From positions 1 through 8,373 of the forward strand of contig SFMJ01000069.1 of NCBI GenBank assembly GCA_004553095.1: a stretch of 8,373 nucleotides of DNA, given 5' to 3'. Positions 1-6,380 of the stretch are shown here, in pieces; positions within the stretch are counted from its first letter, which is position 1; each line of letters begins with the position of its first letter. The position numbers and the translations under genes were made by a program. The notes under the pieces were generated by a model. That model was not told where the DNA came from. It made no database searches and saw only the letters and a program-made list of their open reading frames with translations. This stretch comes from Bacteroidales bacterium. Lineage in GTDB: Bacteria > Bacteroidota > Bacteroidia > Bacteroidales > Muribaculaceae.

Positions 1-1
1 C

Positions 2-23
2 CCGGAAGCTCTCTCGCTTCAGG
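2..23 (-). terminator. Hairpin just downstream of tRNA-Gly, possible terminator (cut by window edge)
   Basis: On the minus strand, GAAGC and GCTTC form a 5-bp stem (positions 16-20 and 5-9) around a 6-nt purine loop. Outer CC/GG pairs lie beyond a single mismatch. It starts about 18 nt after the tRNA 3' end, where a terminator would be expected. Any T-tract that would confirm it lies outside the window, so this is a tentative call. Confidence 0.35.
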
Positions 24-40
24 TTATCACTATGTCTTCG

Positions 41-113
<73 letters not shown>

Positions 114-131
114 AGTCTTTTTTCGCTTCCC

Positions 132-154
132 GAGAGACGCTGTTCGCGTTTCTC
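132..154 (-). other. Stable hairpin in the 5' leader of pre-tRNA-Gly
   Basis: On the minus strand GAGAAACGC (154-146) and GCGTCTCTC (140-132) form a 9-position stem with one A-C mismatch, closed by the 5-nt loop GAACA. It lies between the predicted start of transcription (about 162) and the mature tRNA 5' end (113), so it would be part of the leader removed by RNase P. Whether it matters for processing or stability is unknown. It is not followed by a T-tract on the minus strand, so it is not an intrinsic terminator in that direction. Confidence 0.5.
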
Positions 155-168
155 CCGTTTTGCGAGTG

Positions 169-199
169 CAAAGTTAATGCAAATTTTTTTCTTATGCAA
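169..199 (-). promoter_or_regulatory. Bacteroidales-type promoter for tRNA-Gly
   Basis: The minus strand has TTG at 199-197, a 20-nt spacer, and TAACTTTG at 176-169. This matches the Bacteroidales -33/-7 consensus (TTTG or TTG, spacer 19-21, TAnnTTTG). Transcription would begin near 162 and give a leader of about 50 nt before the tRNA. Spacer length and box sequence match the predicted iorA promoter in this window. Confidence 0.7.
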
Positions 200-208
200 G
201 TTTTTTTG

Positions 209-231
209 AAAAAATCAACGACTATTCGTTA
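209..231 (-). terminator. Weak intrinsic terminator of the HU-SPOR gene
   Basis: On the minus strand AACGA (230-226), loop ATAG, TCGTT (221-217) is followed by GA and six T (214-209). The stop codon TAA is partly inside the 5' arm. The stem is only 5 bp (6 with a G-U pair) and A/T-rich, so termination may be leaky. It lies just before the -33 box of the tRNA promoter, where separation of the two units would make sense. Confidence 0.4.
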
Positions 232-1245
232 CTTTTCCCATATCCACGGCTCGGAAAATCTCTCTTTGATCCCTTTCTGATGCATGCCTCGCACCAACTC
301 GGAGCGATCGTCTGAACTCATCACTGACACCCTGCTCTTGGTCGAGGTGCTGATGATAGTCAGGGGATATTCCGCTGTCGCATTATATCTTACATATTTA
401 TCCGCCTCTTGGCGCGTGTTGAAGGTCGCTACTATCAAATGATAGCGCCCTCCATCTTCTTTTACCTCCGCTTCTGCCGACATTGCCGGCTTCTCTTCGG
501 CTTCTGTCTCTGCCGATGTTGCTGTCGTTGCCGGCTCTGCAGTTACCCGATTCGCCATCTCGCAGGTCGCTGTGATGATCTTCTCCACCGGCACCACCGA
601 GGCGCGATCTTCTTGCTTGCTGTCGCTCACCGGCAATACCACCGATAGTGCCAACAGGGCTATCGCTGCTACACATGCCGCCATCCGGGCAAAGTTCTTA
701 TTGATCGCTATGTAGTAGTTCTTGCGAGTGTCAAACTTGCGTCCCGACTCGGTCTCGATTTTCGCTTCTTGAGCCTCCGTAGCAACGCTGTCTGAGGCAG
801 CTGCCGTTGACTCCGGTTCGCTCTGCTCGATATAGGGTGCCATCGAGATGGTGGTGTAGCCCATCTCTCGCGACATTTGTGCCGGTGTATGACTCGGTCG
901 GAACACGGGTCGCCCATCTTGATTCTTCAAGATGCCAAGGCGGCCTATGCTCACCTCTCCGTCGCGCTCCATCAGCTGCATCATCATGTCGATGTCTTGC
1001 TGCATCAGCCGTCGACCCTCTTCATAGCCGGTCTCTTCTCGTCGGGCGTAAGAGTTGGCTATCAAGCCATCATCCTCCTTCACCACCCCGTTGAAGCGAA
1101 TCTCTCGACTCATCGCATGCCATATACGTCGTTCCCGGTCATAACGCGCAGCGTGCCGCACATTGATAAATGCACCTACTCCCGGCACAATCACACAATC
1201 ATGCCGTCCAAGTAAGTATTCTATGTGCAATGATAATCTATACAC
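229..1245 (-). CDS. HU-CCDC81 domain / SPOR domain membrane protein
   Basis: This 338-residue protein has a bacterial HU-CCDC81 N-terminal module. Residues 1-30 carry the characteristic stretch LHIEYLLGRHDCVIVPGVGAF, and the related second HU-like unit runs to about residue 130 (GEVSIGRLGIL). A polar linker and one membrane segment (about 187-206, MAACVAAIALLALSVVLPV) follow, then an Ala/Glu/Thr-rich stretch of about 60 residues, then a C-terminal SPOR domain (about 267-336, RYHLIVATF...). SPOR domains bind denuded peptidoglycan, often at the division septum, so the C-terminus should be periplasmic and the HU part cytoplasmic. The start is GTG at 1245: there is no ATG or TTG upstream before an in-frame stop, and this start places the conserved N-terminus exactly as in the family. 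The precise role is not established; an envelope or division function is inferred from the domains. Confidence 0.88.
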   Translation of the reverse strand: MYRLSLHIEYLLGRHDCVIVPGVGAFINVRHAARYDRERRIWHAMSREIRFNGVVKEDDGLIANSYARREETGYEEGRRLMQQDIDMMMQLMERDGEVSIGRLGILKNQDGRPVFRPSHTPAQMSREMGYTTISMAPYIEQSEPESTAAASDSVATEAQEAKIETESGRKFDTRKNYYIAINKNFARMAACVAAIALLALSVVLPVSDSKQEDRASVVPVEKIITATCEMANRVTAEPATTATSAETEAEEKPAMSAEAEVKEDGGRYHLIVATFNTRQEADKYVRYNATAEYPLTIISTSTKSRVSVMSSDDRSELVRGMHQKGIKERFSEPWIWEK

Positions 1246-1374
1246 GATGCTATCTATTATTCGGTTCGTCGATGGCCTCCGGCTCCGCTTATCACTCTTA
1301 TTTTAGCCATGTTAACCCGCATGGAGCTATGCTTGAAGATCGATTCCCGTTCCGTTTTGAGGCGAAATTGTCTG

Positions 1375-1382
1375 CAAAGTTA
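1375..1382 (-). promoter_or_regulatory. -7-like element upstream of the HU-SPOR gene
   Basis: The minus strand reads TAACTTTG, identical to the -7 box of the tRNA promoter here and preceded by a T-rich tract. No TTG lies at the expected -33 spacing (the bases there read ATA), so only half of the promoter is convincing. A transcript from here would start near 1368 and have a 5' UTR of about 120 nt. That UTR includes a small hairpin (CCATG and CATGG, positions 1307-1311 and 1320-1324). I see no other gene in the 235-nt gap between 1246 and 1480. Confidence 0.45.
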
Positions 1383-1480
1383 CGAAAAATTTTTGGCTTT
1401 CCTATCACCTTAACCCACTTTTTTGAAATATTTTTGAATTTTTCTTTATCTTGCTGATTGTCTGTGGATTATGTGTGATT

Positions 1481-2338
1481 TTATCTTTTCTTGTCGCTCT
1501 TGATTGCCCCCTCTCTGCCTGCTATCTGCTTGTAAATCTGTGGGTCTACACCCAGGTCGTTGGCGATCTTCAGGTCGCGCTCCATGTCGATCGATTGGTA
1601 TCTCGATTTATTCAGCATGGCTCGCAGCAAGTAGAGTAGTCCCTCTGAGGGGTGTCGGGAGATTCCTCGCTCCAATTCTTTAGATTCTGCTTCGAGCTTG
1701 CCATAGTAGTAGGCAGTCAGCAGCATCTTGTCTAAGGTTGCCACTTCTCCTTCCAGTTCGTAGGCTTCTTTATATCTCTTGATGGCTTCGTCATAGTCGC
1801 CGCCGGCGTTGCTGATATCGCCTAAGGTCTCTGACACGGTGGCATCTTTGCCATATCGCTCTTCATATTTCGTTAGTTCGCTTTTCGCACGCTCGGTCTC
1901 TCCGACGATGGCTCTCAGCATTCCTCGCATCTTCATGGGCCATTGCAGAGTGCTGTCTACTGCCAGGACTTGATCCAGATCTTCGATCGCCTCTTGGCGA
2001 TGGTTGAGCGCCATGTTCGCTTTGGCGCGATTGGTCAGCAAGGTCGTGGAGTGTGGCGCCGATGCCAGTCCGATGTCGATCGCCTCTTTGGCCCCCGGAT
2101 AGTCTCCCCGATTCATCCTTACTATCCCCAAGTTCGACCATAGAAGATAGTTCGACCGATTGGCCGGCTCATGTCGCAAGGCTTTGATGATCACTCGCTC
2201 TGCATCTTCCCATCGCTCCGCTTTTATATACCGGTCGGCCGAATCTGCCAACTCTATATAGGTGGCAGTAAGAGTCTGCGCCCCCATAGTGAGGACGCAG
2301 ACAATTATTGCTATGATTGTTGTTAATCTTCTGATCAT
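1481..2338 (-). CDS. Secreted tetratricopeptide-repeat protein
   Basis: This 285-residue protein starts with a Sec-type signal peptide (MIRRLTTIIAIIVCVLTMGA, likely cleaved around residue 20-25). TPR-like helical hairpins follow: about 27-58 (ELADSADRYIKAERWEDAERVIIKAL), 62-94 (NLGIVRMNRGDYPGAKEAIDIGLASAP), 98-130 (RAKANMALNHRQEAIEDLDQVL) and 166-197 (LGDISNAGGDYDEAIKRYKEAYEL), with weaker repeats after 200. The C-terminus is lysine-rich. TPR domains are protein-interaction scaffolds, and no catalytic motif is visible. Its ATG overlaps the dsbD stop as ATGA, so the two are very likely co-transcribed and translationally coupled. I infer it acts in the periplasm with, or at the same time as, DsbD. 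The specific function is unknown. Confidence 0.88.
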   Translation of the reverse strand: MIRRLTTIIAIIVCVLTMGAQTLTATYIELADSADRYIKAERWEDAERVIIKALRHEPANRSNYLLWSNLGIVRMNRGDYPGAKEAIDIGLASAPHSTTLLTNRAKANMALNHRQEAIEDLDQVLAVDSTLQWPMKMRGMLRAIVGETERAKSELTKYEERYGKDATVSETLGDISNAGGDYDEAIKRYKEAYELEGEVATLDKMLLTAYYYGKLEAESKELERGISRHPSEGLLYLLRAMLNKSRYQSIDMERDLKIANDLGVDPQIYKQIAGREGAIKSDKKR

Positions 2339-4347
2339 TTGCTCTTGTTGTAGTTCTCTATACCTGTCTTGAGGAATTGCTGGAACTTAGGTATGTTCTC
2401 TTCGTAGGGGAAGGCATAGTTCAAGGGCTTCGCATTGTTGTCTACGATCACGTAGTAGGGCTGTGCGTTGGCTCCAAACTTGGTGCGTTGGAGATAGCTC
2501 CATTTGTCGCCGTAGGTGCGAAGTGTACGCTCTTGACCATCTTTCTCTTTTACCACGATCGGTTGCGGCAATTCTTTCTTGTCGTCGACCATCAGTGTCA
2601 CCATCACGAAGTCTTCATCTACCGATGCCTTGATTTCGCTGTTGGTCAGCACGGCTGCCTCCATCTTGCGGCAGTTTACACATCCATAACCGGAGAAGTC
2701 GATCAGCACCGGCTTGTTGAGCTTCTTGCCAAGCTCGATACCCTCTTCGAAGTCACCGGTCTGGGCATGAACGTCACCACTGTAGAGATTGAAGTCTTGT
2801 GTATATATAGGTGGTGCGAATGCGCTGATGCTCTTCAACGGTGCACCCCAAAGACCCGGAATCATATATACGGCAAATGCCAAGGAGATCATCGCCAACA
2901 TGAAGCGGGTGATGCCGATCTTCTCAAGTTTGTCGTCGTGGGGAAGGGTGATCTTGCCGAGAAGATACATGCCAAGCAGGGCGAAGATTACGATCCAAAG
3001 TGACACGAATACCTCGCGGTCCATGATTCTCCAACCATAGGCCAAGTCTGCCACGGAGAGGAATTTGAGGGCAAGTGCCAATTCCAAGAAACCGAGCACC
3101 ACCTTCACCGTGTTCATCCAGCCGCCACTCTTTGGTATCGATTTCAGCATCGTCGGGAACATCGCAAAGAGTGAGAAGGGGAGTGCCAATGCCAATGCAA
3201 AACCGAACATGCCGATCGCAGGCGAGATGAAGTTGCCCGATGAGGCTGCCTCTACCAGTAGCGTTCCGATGATCGGGCCGGTGCAGCTGAAGGATACCAG
3301 ACAGAGGGTGAATGCCATAAAGAATATGGAGATGTAACCTGTGGTGGAGTCTGCCTTTGAGTCCATCTTGTTGCTCCATTTCGCCGGAAGTGTGATCTCG
3401 AAACCACCCATAAATGAGAAGGCGAAGATCACCAAGAGAATGAAGAAGGCGATGTTGAATCCGGCACTCGTTGCCAATTCATTGAGCGCCGAGGCCCCGA
3501 AGAGGGCGGTGACTACCAGTCCGAGACTCACATAGATCACGATGATCGAGAGACCGTAGATCACTGCCGACATGATCGATTTGCGACGCGATTTATTTGA
3601 CTTCAAGAAGAAACTTACTGTCATCGGTATCATCGGCCATACGCAGGGTGTTACCAAGGCGATCAGACCGCCGATGAATCCGGCGATGAAGATATACCAG
3701 ATGCTCTTGTTCTCTTCTTGAGGATTCTCTTCGTAGGCCTTGATCTCGGCTTCGCAGTTGGCATAGAGGTCGGTGTCGACATTGCCGGCGGCTGCGGCTA
3801 CTGCCGGCACGCTGTCCGGAGATGATGCGGCTACGCTGTCAGCGGCTGATTTTGCCTCCTCTTCAAGCTTCTGTGCCTCTTCTTTAACCTCTTGAGTCAG
3901 AGGTGATGTGCCGTTGAAGGTGTGAAGCTCGTTGACACGATGACATCCCGAGTCATTGCAATATTGACCGCCAATCTCCACTTTGACGCTCCACTTGTCG
4001 GACGCAGGCTTCAATTTTTGTATAAATTTGACACTCCCGGTGTAATAGTGCTCGTCGACCATCATGATGTCGTCGTAGGCCTTGGTATATGCCTTGTTGG
4101 CTTTTACCTTGCCGTCGGCTTTACAGCCCTTGAAATCGAATCTGAATGACAGGGGCACGCCTCCACCCTCAGGATTGTCTTGAGAGTAGAGATGGTAACC
4201 CTGCGCTATGGTCGCAGTGATCTCAAGTTGTGGGCTGGCTGTCTTGTCTCCCACTACTTTGTAACTCCATGTGACTGCCTCTGCGGCTTTGCCACCAAAC
4301 ACACACACTATCAGTGTGAGTAGGATTGGAAGTGTTCGTTTAATCAT
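2335..4347 (-). CDS. dsbD: Thiol:disulfide interchange protein DsbD
   Basis: DsbD carries electrons from cytoplasmic thioredoxin across the inner membrane to periplasmic disulfide reductases and cytochrome c maturation. All three parts are present in this 670-residue protein. Residues 1-23 are a signal peptide. The N-terminal periplasmic domain (about 25-150) has a cysteine pair C130/C135 (YCNDSGC). An Ala/Glu-rich linker follows (about 153-214). A membrane core of eight predicted helices (about 216-496) has the exchange cysteines C235 (TPCVWP) and C355 (SFSCTGP). A C-terminal thioredoxin-like domain has C556-V-N-C559 (GYGCVNCRK). The N-terminal pair is spaced CxxxxC. Length is normal for Bacteroidetes DsbD. 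The start ATG is preceded by an A-rich leader without a Shine-Dalgarno sequence. It is first in an operon with the TPR gene, which overlaps its stop by 4 nt. No frameshift or missing redox cysteine is seen. Confidence 0.96.
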   Translation of the reverse strand: MIKRTLPILLTLIVCVFGGKAAEAVTWSYKVVGDKTASPQLEITATIAQGYHLYSQDNPEGGGVPLSFRFDFKGCKADGKVKANKAYTKAYDDIMMVDEHYYTGSVKFIQKLKPASDKWSVKVEIGGQYCNDSGCHRVNELHTFNGTSPLTQEVKEEAQKLEEEAKSAADSVAASSPDSVPAVAAAAGNVDTDLYANCEAEIKAYEENPQEENKSIWYIFIAGFIGGLIALVTPCVWPMIPMTVSFFLKSNKSRRKSIMSAVIYGLSIIVIYVSLGLVVTALFGASALNELATSAGFNIAFFILLVIFAFSFMGGFEITLPAKWSNKMDSKADSTTGYISIFFMAFTLCLVSFSCTGPIIGTLLVEAASSGNFISPAIGMFGFALALALPFSLFAMFPTMLKSIPKSGGWMNTVKVVLGFLELALALKFLSVADLAYGWRIMDREVFVSLWIVIFALLGMYLLGKITLPHDDKLEKIGITRFMLAMISLAFAVYMIPGLWGAPLKSISAFAPPIYTQDFNLYSGDVHAQTGDFEEGIELGKKLNKPVLIDFSGYGCVNCRKMEAAVLTNSEIKASVDEDFVMVTLMVDDKKELPQPIVVKEKDGQERTLRTYGDKWSYLQRTKFGANAQPYYVIVDNNAKPLNYAFPYEENIPKFQQFLKTGIENYNKSK

Positions 4348-4421
4348 TTTGTTGTTTGGTTTAGATTTTTATTTTGATTTTGATTCTCTTCACTCTTATC
4401 GTATGTCCGATCTTAGTGTCG

Positions 4422-4439
4422 ATCATCAAGGTTGATGAT
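4422..4439. repeat. 18-nt inverted repeat upstream of dsbD, operator-like
   Basis: ATCATCAA and TTGATGAT are perfect 8-nt arms around GG. The element sits 75-92 nt before the dsbD start. Its size and near-perfect dyad fit a dimeric regulator site. If the dsbD transcript starts upstream of it, it could instead form a tight RNA hairpin, although a 2-nt loop would force the inner pairs open. No regulator can be named. Confidence 0.5.
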
Positions 4440-4552
4440 GTTGGTTAAATGATTGATTCGCTCGCTCCATGCGGATATTTTTTTGTTTCGGAGCTAATTT
4501 ATCTGCTAAGATAATAAGATTAGTTCGATTATGCAAATTTTTATAAAATTCT

Positions 4553-4564
4553 TAGAGCGCTCTA
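4553..4564. repeat. 12-nt perfect palindrome upstream of the iorA promoter
   Basis: TAGAGCGCTCTA is identical to its own reverse complement. It ends 18 nt before the -33 TTG of iorA and stands out as GC-containing in an A/T-rich stretch. A run of T follows on the plus strand, but without a loop the stem would be only 4 bp, so a terminator is unlikely. A binding site for an activator of iorA, or for a regulator of both divergent genes, is possible. Confidence 0.4.
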
Positions 4565-4582
4565 TTTTTTTTTGTTGCTTTG

Positions 4583-4613
4583 TTGCAGTTTTACTCTCTT
4601 TTTTTTATATTTG
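4583..4613 (+). promoter_or_regulatory. Bacteroidales-type promoter for iorA
   Basis: TTG at 4583-4585, a 20-nt spacer, and TATATTTG at 4606-4613 match the -33/-7 consensus (TAnnTTTG) with the same spacing as the tRNA promoter in this window. Initiation is expected near 4619-4621, giving a 5' UTR of about 108 nt for iorA. No comparable promoter is visible before iorB or the aminotransferase, so all three genes probably depend on this one. Confidence 0.72.
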
Positions 4614-4619
4614 CATTGT

Positions 4620-4668
4620 CGGTGGGTCTATTGCCCCTTTTTCCATAGAGTTGGCGTGCTCTCCACCG
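4620..4668 (+). other. Predicted 5'-end hairpin in the iorA leader
   Basis: CGGTGG (4620-4625) can pair with CCACCG (4663-4668). Inside it, TCTAT (4627-4631) can pair with ATAGA (4645-4649). The structure begins at about the predicted transcription start, so the mRNA would carry a 5'-terminal stem. Such stems can protect transcripts from 5'-dependent decay. It is not a riboswitch class I recognise. Confidence 0.35.
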
Positions 4669-4727
4669 GGTTGACGTGCCGATCGATTATACTTTTTTGA
4701 CATCTAAATCTATTACCATCTATAAGT

Positions 4728-6350
4728 ATGAAACATTCTCAACTCCTTCTGGGTGATGAGGCTCTTGCTCTGGGTGCCATCTATGCAGGCCTCTCGGGTG
4801 CGTATGCCTATCCCGGTACTCCATCTACTGAAATCCTTGAGTTCGTTCAAAAGAATCAGGTCGCTCGCGAGCGTAATCTCCATTCTCACTGGTCGTCCAA
4901 CGAAAAGACTGCGCTCGAGCAGGCGCTCGGTATGTCGTTCTGCGGCAAGCGCTCTATCGTCTCTATGAAGCATGTCGGCATGAATGTCGCCGCCGACCCG
5001 TTCGTCAATTCCGCTATGACCGGCGCCAACGGCGGTATGCTCGTCATCGCTGCCGACGACCCGTCGATGCACTCTTCTCAGAATGAACAGGATTCTCGTT
5101 TCTACGCCGATTTCGCTATGATCCCCGCTCTCGAACCCTCTTCGCAACAGGAGGCCTACGACATGGCTAAGTATGGCTTCGAACTCTCCGAAAACCTCGG
5201 TATCCCTGTCCTCACACGCCTCGTGACTCGCCTTAGCCATTCGCGTGCTGTCGTCAATGTCGAGGATACCCCGGCTCCCGAAAATTCGCTCCATTATCCC
5301 GCCAACCCCAAGCAGTGGGTGCTTATGCCCGCTATGTCTAAGGTGCGAAATCGCGCACTTATTGCCGACCAACAACGATTCGAGAAGGCCTCGGAAGAGT
5401 CTCCGTTTAATACTTATTTCGAGGGTCGCGACCATCGCCTCGGTGTCGTGGCTAGTGGCATCGCTTATAATTATCTTATGGAGTGCTTCCAAGGTAAGTG
5501 CCCATTCCCTCTCCTTAAGATTTCTCAATATCCTCTCCCATATAAGTCTCTGAAGCGCCTCTTCGATTCTTGCGACGCTCTGATCGTCGTGGAGGAGGGT
5601 CAACCATTCATCGAACAGAAACTAATCGGCCTCGATCGCTCGGGCAAGAAGATTTATGGCAAGTTCTCCGGACATGTGGTCCGCGATGGTGAGCTCAATC
5701 CCGACCTCGTGGCGGAGGCTTTCCGCAAGTTGATGCCTTCGGTCGATGGTGCTATCAATTATCCGCGTCATGAGGCTGCCAACACCGTCGTGGCTCGCCC
5801 ACCCATGCTCTGCCAGGGTTGCGGCCACCGCGATGTTTATGGTGCCCTCAATGATGCCCTCAAAAAGTTCGAGTCCCCCAAGGTGTTCGGCGATATCGGA
5901 TGCTATACTCTCGGTTTCCTTAAACCTTTCAATGCCATCGATACTTGCGTCGATATGGGAGCTTCCATCACTATGGCTAAGGGCGCCGCAGATGCCGGCC
6001 AGTTCCCCTCTATCGCTATCATCGGTGACTCTACTTTCACCCATAGCGGCATGACAGGCCTCCTCGATGCCATCAATGAGAATAGCAATATCGTCGTGAT
6101 CATCTCCGACAACCTTACCACCGGTATGACCGGAGGACAGGATTCCCAAGGCACAGGCAAAATCGAAGATATCTGCCGTGGCCTCGGCGCTGACCCCGCT
6201 CATGTCCGCACCATCGATTCCCTCCCCAAGAACCATGACATCATGGTCGATCTCTTCTGCGAGGAAATCAATTACCCCGGTCTCTCGGTTATCGTCTCTC
6301 GTCGCGAGTGCATACAGACTGCTCGCCGCCACGCTTCTAAAAAACAGTAG
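4728..6350 (+). CDS. iorA: Indolepyruvate:ferredoxin oxidoreductase, alpha subunit
   Basis: This is the thiamine-diphosphate subunit of the enzyme that oxidatively decarboxylates indolepyruvate, phenylpyruvate and hydroxyphenylpyruvate to the acyl-CoA, reducing ferredoxin. The 540 residues show the N-terminal pyrimidine-binding half with AYPGTPSTE (27-35), NEKTALE (58-64) and MKHVGMNVAADP. The C-terminal pyrophosphate-binding half has GDS (433-435) with the following SDNLTTGMTGGQ stretch. Cysteines C362 and C365 (LCQGCGHR), C392 (DIGCYTLG) and C528 (SRRECIQ) fit the four ligands of the proximal [4Fe-4S] cluster. The protein ends shortly after C528, so the C-terminal two-cluster ferredoxin-like domain of archaeal IorA is absent. 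This seems a clean domain absence and not a truncation: the sequence runs to a normal stop, and iorB begins 30 nt later. The start ATG has no Shine-Dalgarno sequence. Leucine and isoleucine codons are strongly biased to CTC and ATC. Confidence 0.95.
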   Translation: MKHSQLLLGDEALALGAIYAGLSGAYAYPGTPSTEILEFVQKNQVARERNLHSHWSSNEKTALEQALGMSFCGKRSIVSMKHVGMNVAADPFVNSAMTGANGGMLVIAADDPSMHSSQNEQDSRFYADFAMIPALEPSSQQEAYDMAKYGFELSENLGIPVLTRLVTRLSHSRAVVNVEDTPAPENSLHYPANPKQWVLMPAMSKVRNRALIADQQRFEKASEESPFNTYFEGRDHRLGVVASGIAYNYLMECFQGKCPFPLLKISQYPLPYKSLKRLFDSCDALIVVEEGQPFIEQKLIGLDRSGKKIYGKFSGHVVRDGELNPDLVAEAFRKLMPSVDGAINYPRHEAANTVVARPPMLCQGCGHRDVYGALNDALKKFESPKVFGDIGCYTLGFLKPFNAIDTCVDMGASITMAKGAADAGQFPSIAIIGDSTFTHSGMTGLLDAINENSNIVVIISDNLTTGMTGGQDSQGTGKIEDICRGLGADPAHVRTIDSLPKNHDIMVDLFCEEINYPGLSVIVSRRECIQTARRHASKKQ

Positions 6351-6380
6351 TCCAATCCCCCCTCACAATTCAAGATTATC

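Larger units (their letters stand above)
4348..4727. other. Divergent intergenic region between dsbD and iorA
   Basis: These 380 nt contain no supported gene. The dsbD side (4348-4600) is A/T-rich. It has no full TAnnTTTG box on the minus strand; the nearest candidate is TTTG at 4537-4534 with a displaced TA, so the dsbD promoter is unresolved. The iorA side has a good promoter and a leader of about 108 nt. Separate entries describe the inverted repeat, palindrome, promoter and leader structure. The last bases before iorA and before the aminotransferase share ACCATCTA (4715-4722 and 7048-7055), ending 5 and 7 nt before the ATG. Confidence 0.7.

Noticed and set aside
1451..1639. Small plus-strand open frame in the gap before the TPR gene end
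   Set aside because: Most of it is antisense to the TPR coding region, with no promoter and no family resemblance.
2377..3003. 208-codon open frame opposite the 3' part of dsbD
   Set aside because: It lies fully inside the well-supported dsbD coding region, opposite the conserved thioredoxin domain, and resembles no protein I know.
4553..4580. Palindrome followed by a T run read as an intrinsic terminator
   Set aside because: A stem without a loop leaves only 4 bp once a 4-nt loop is opened, and no plus-strand transcript is expected to end there.
4620..4727. Known riboswitch or T-box in the iorA leader
   Set aside because: The leader is about 108 nt and shows no T-box, lysine, glycine, SAM or other class motif that I recognise; only simple stems and a direct repeat are visible.
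4713..5603. 296-codon open frame antisense to iorA
   Set aside because: It is a by-product of the strong CTC/ATC/GCC codon bias of iorA, which removes stops on the other strand. The translation is low-complexity His/Arg/Glu-rich with no recognisable fold, while the iorA frame is a clear family match.
5622..6332. 236-codon open frame antisense to the second half of iorA (and a similar one opposite iorB at 6387-6989)
   Set aside because: Same codon-bias effect; rich in Asp, Glu, Ile and His in a pattern that mirrors the coding strand, with no domain and no promoter.
4728..6350. Pyruvate or 2-oxoglutarate ferredoxin oxidoreductase instead of IorA
   Set aside because: The gene order (fused TPP subunit of 540 residues followed by a 195-residue subunit) and motifs such as DIGCYTLG, MKHVGMNVAADP and AEVHGMSQRGG match IorA/IorB, not the single-chain pyruvate enzyme or the KorAB layout.
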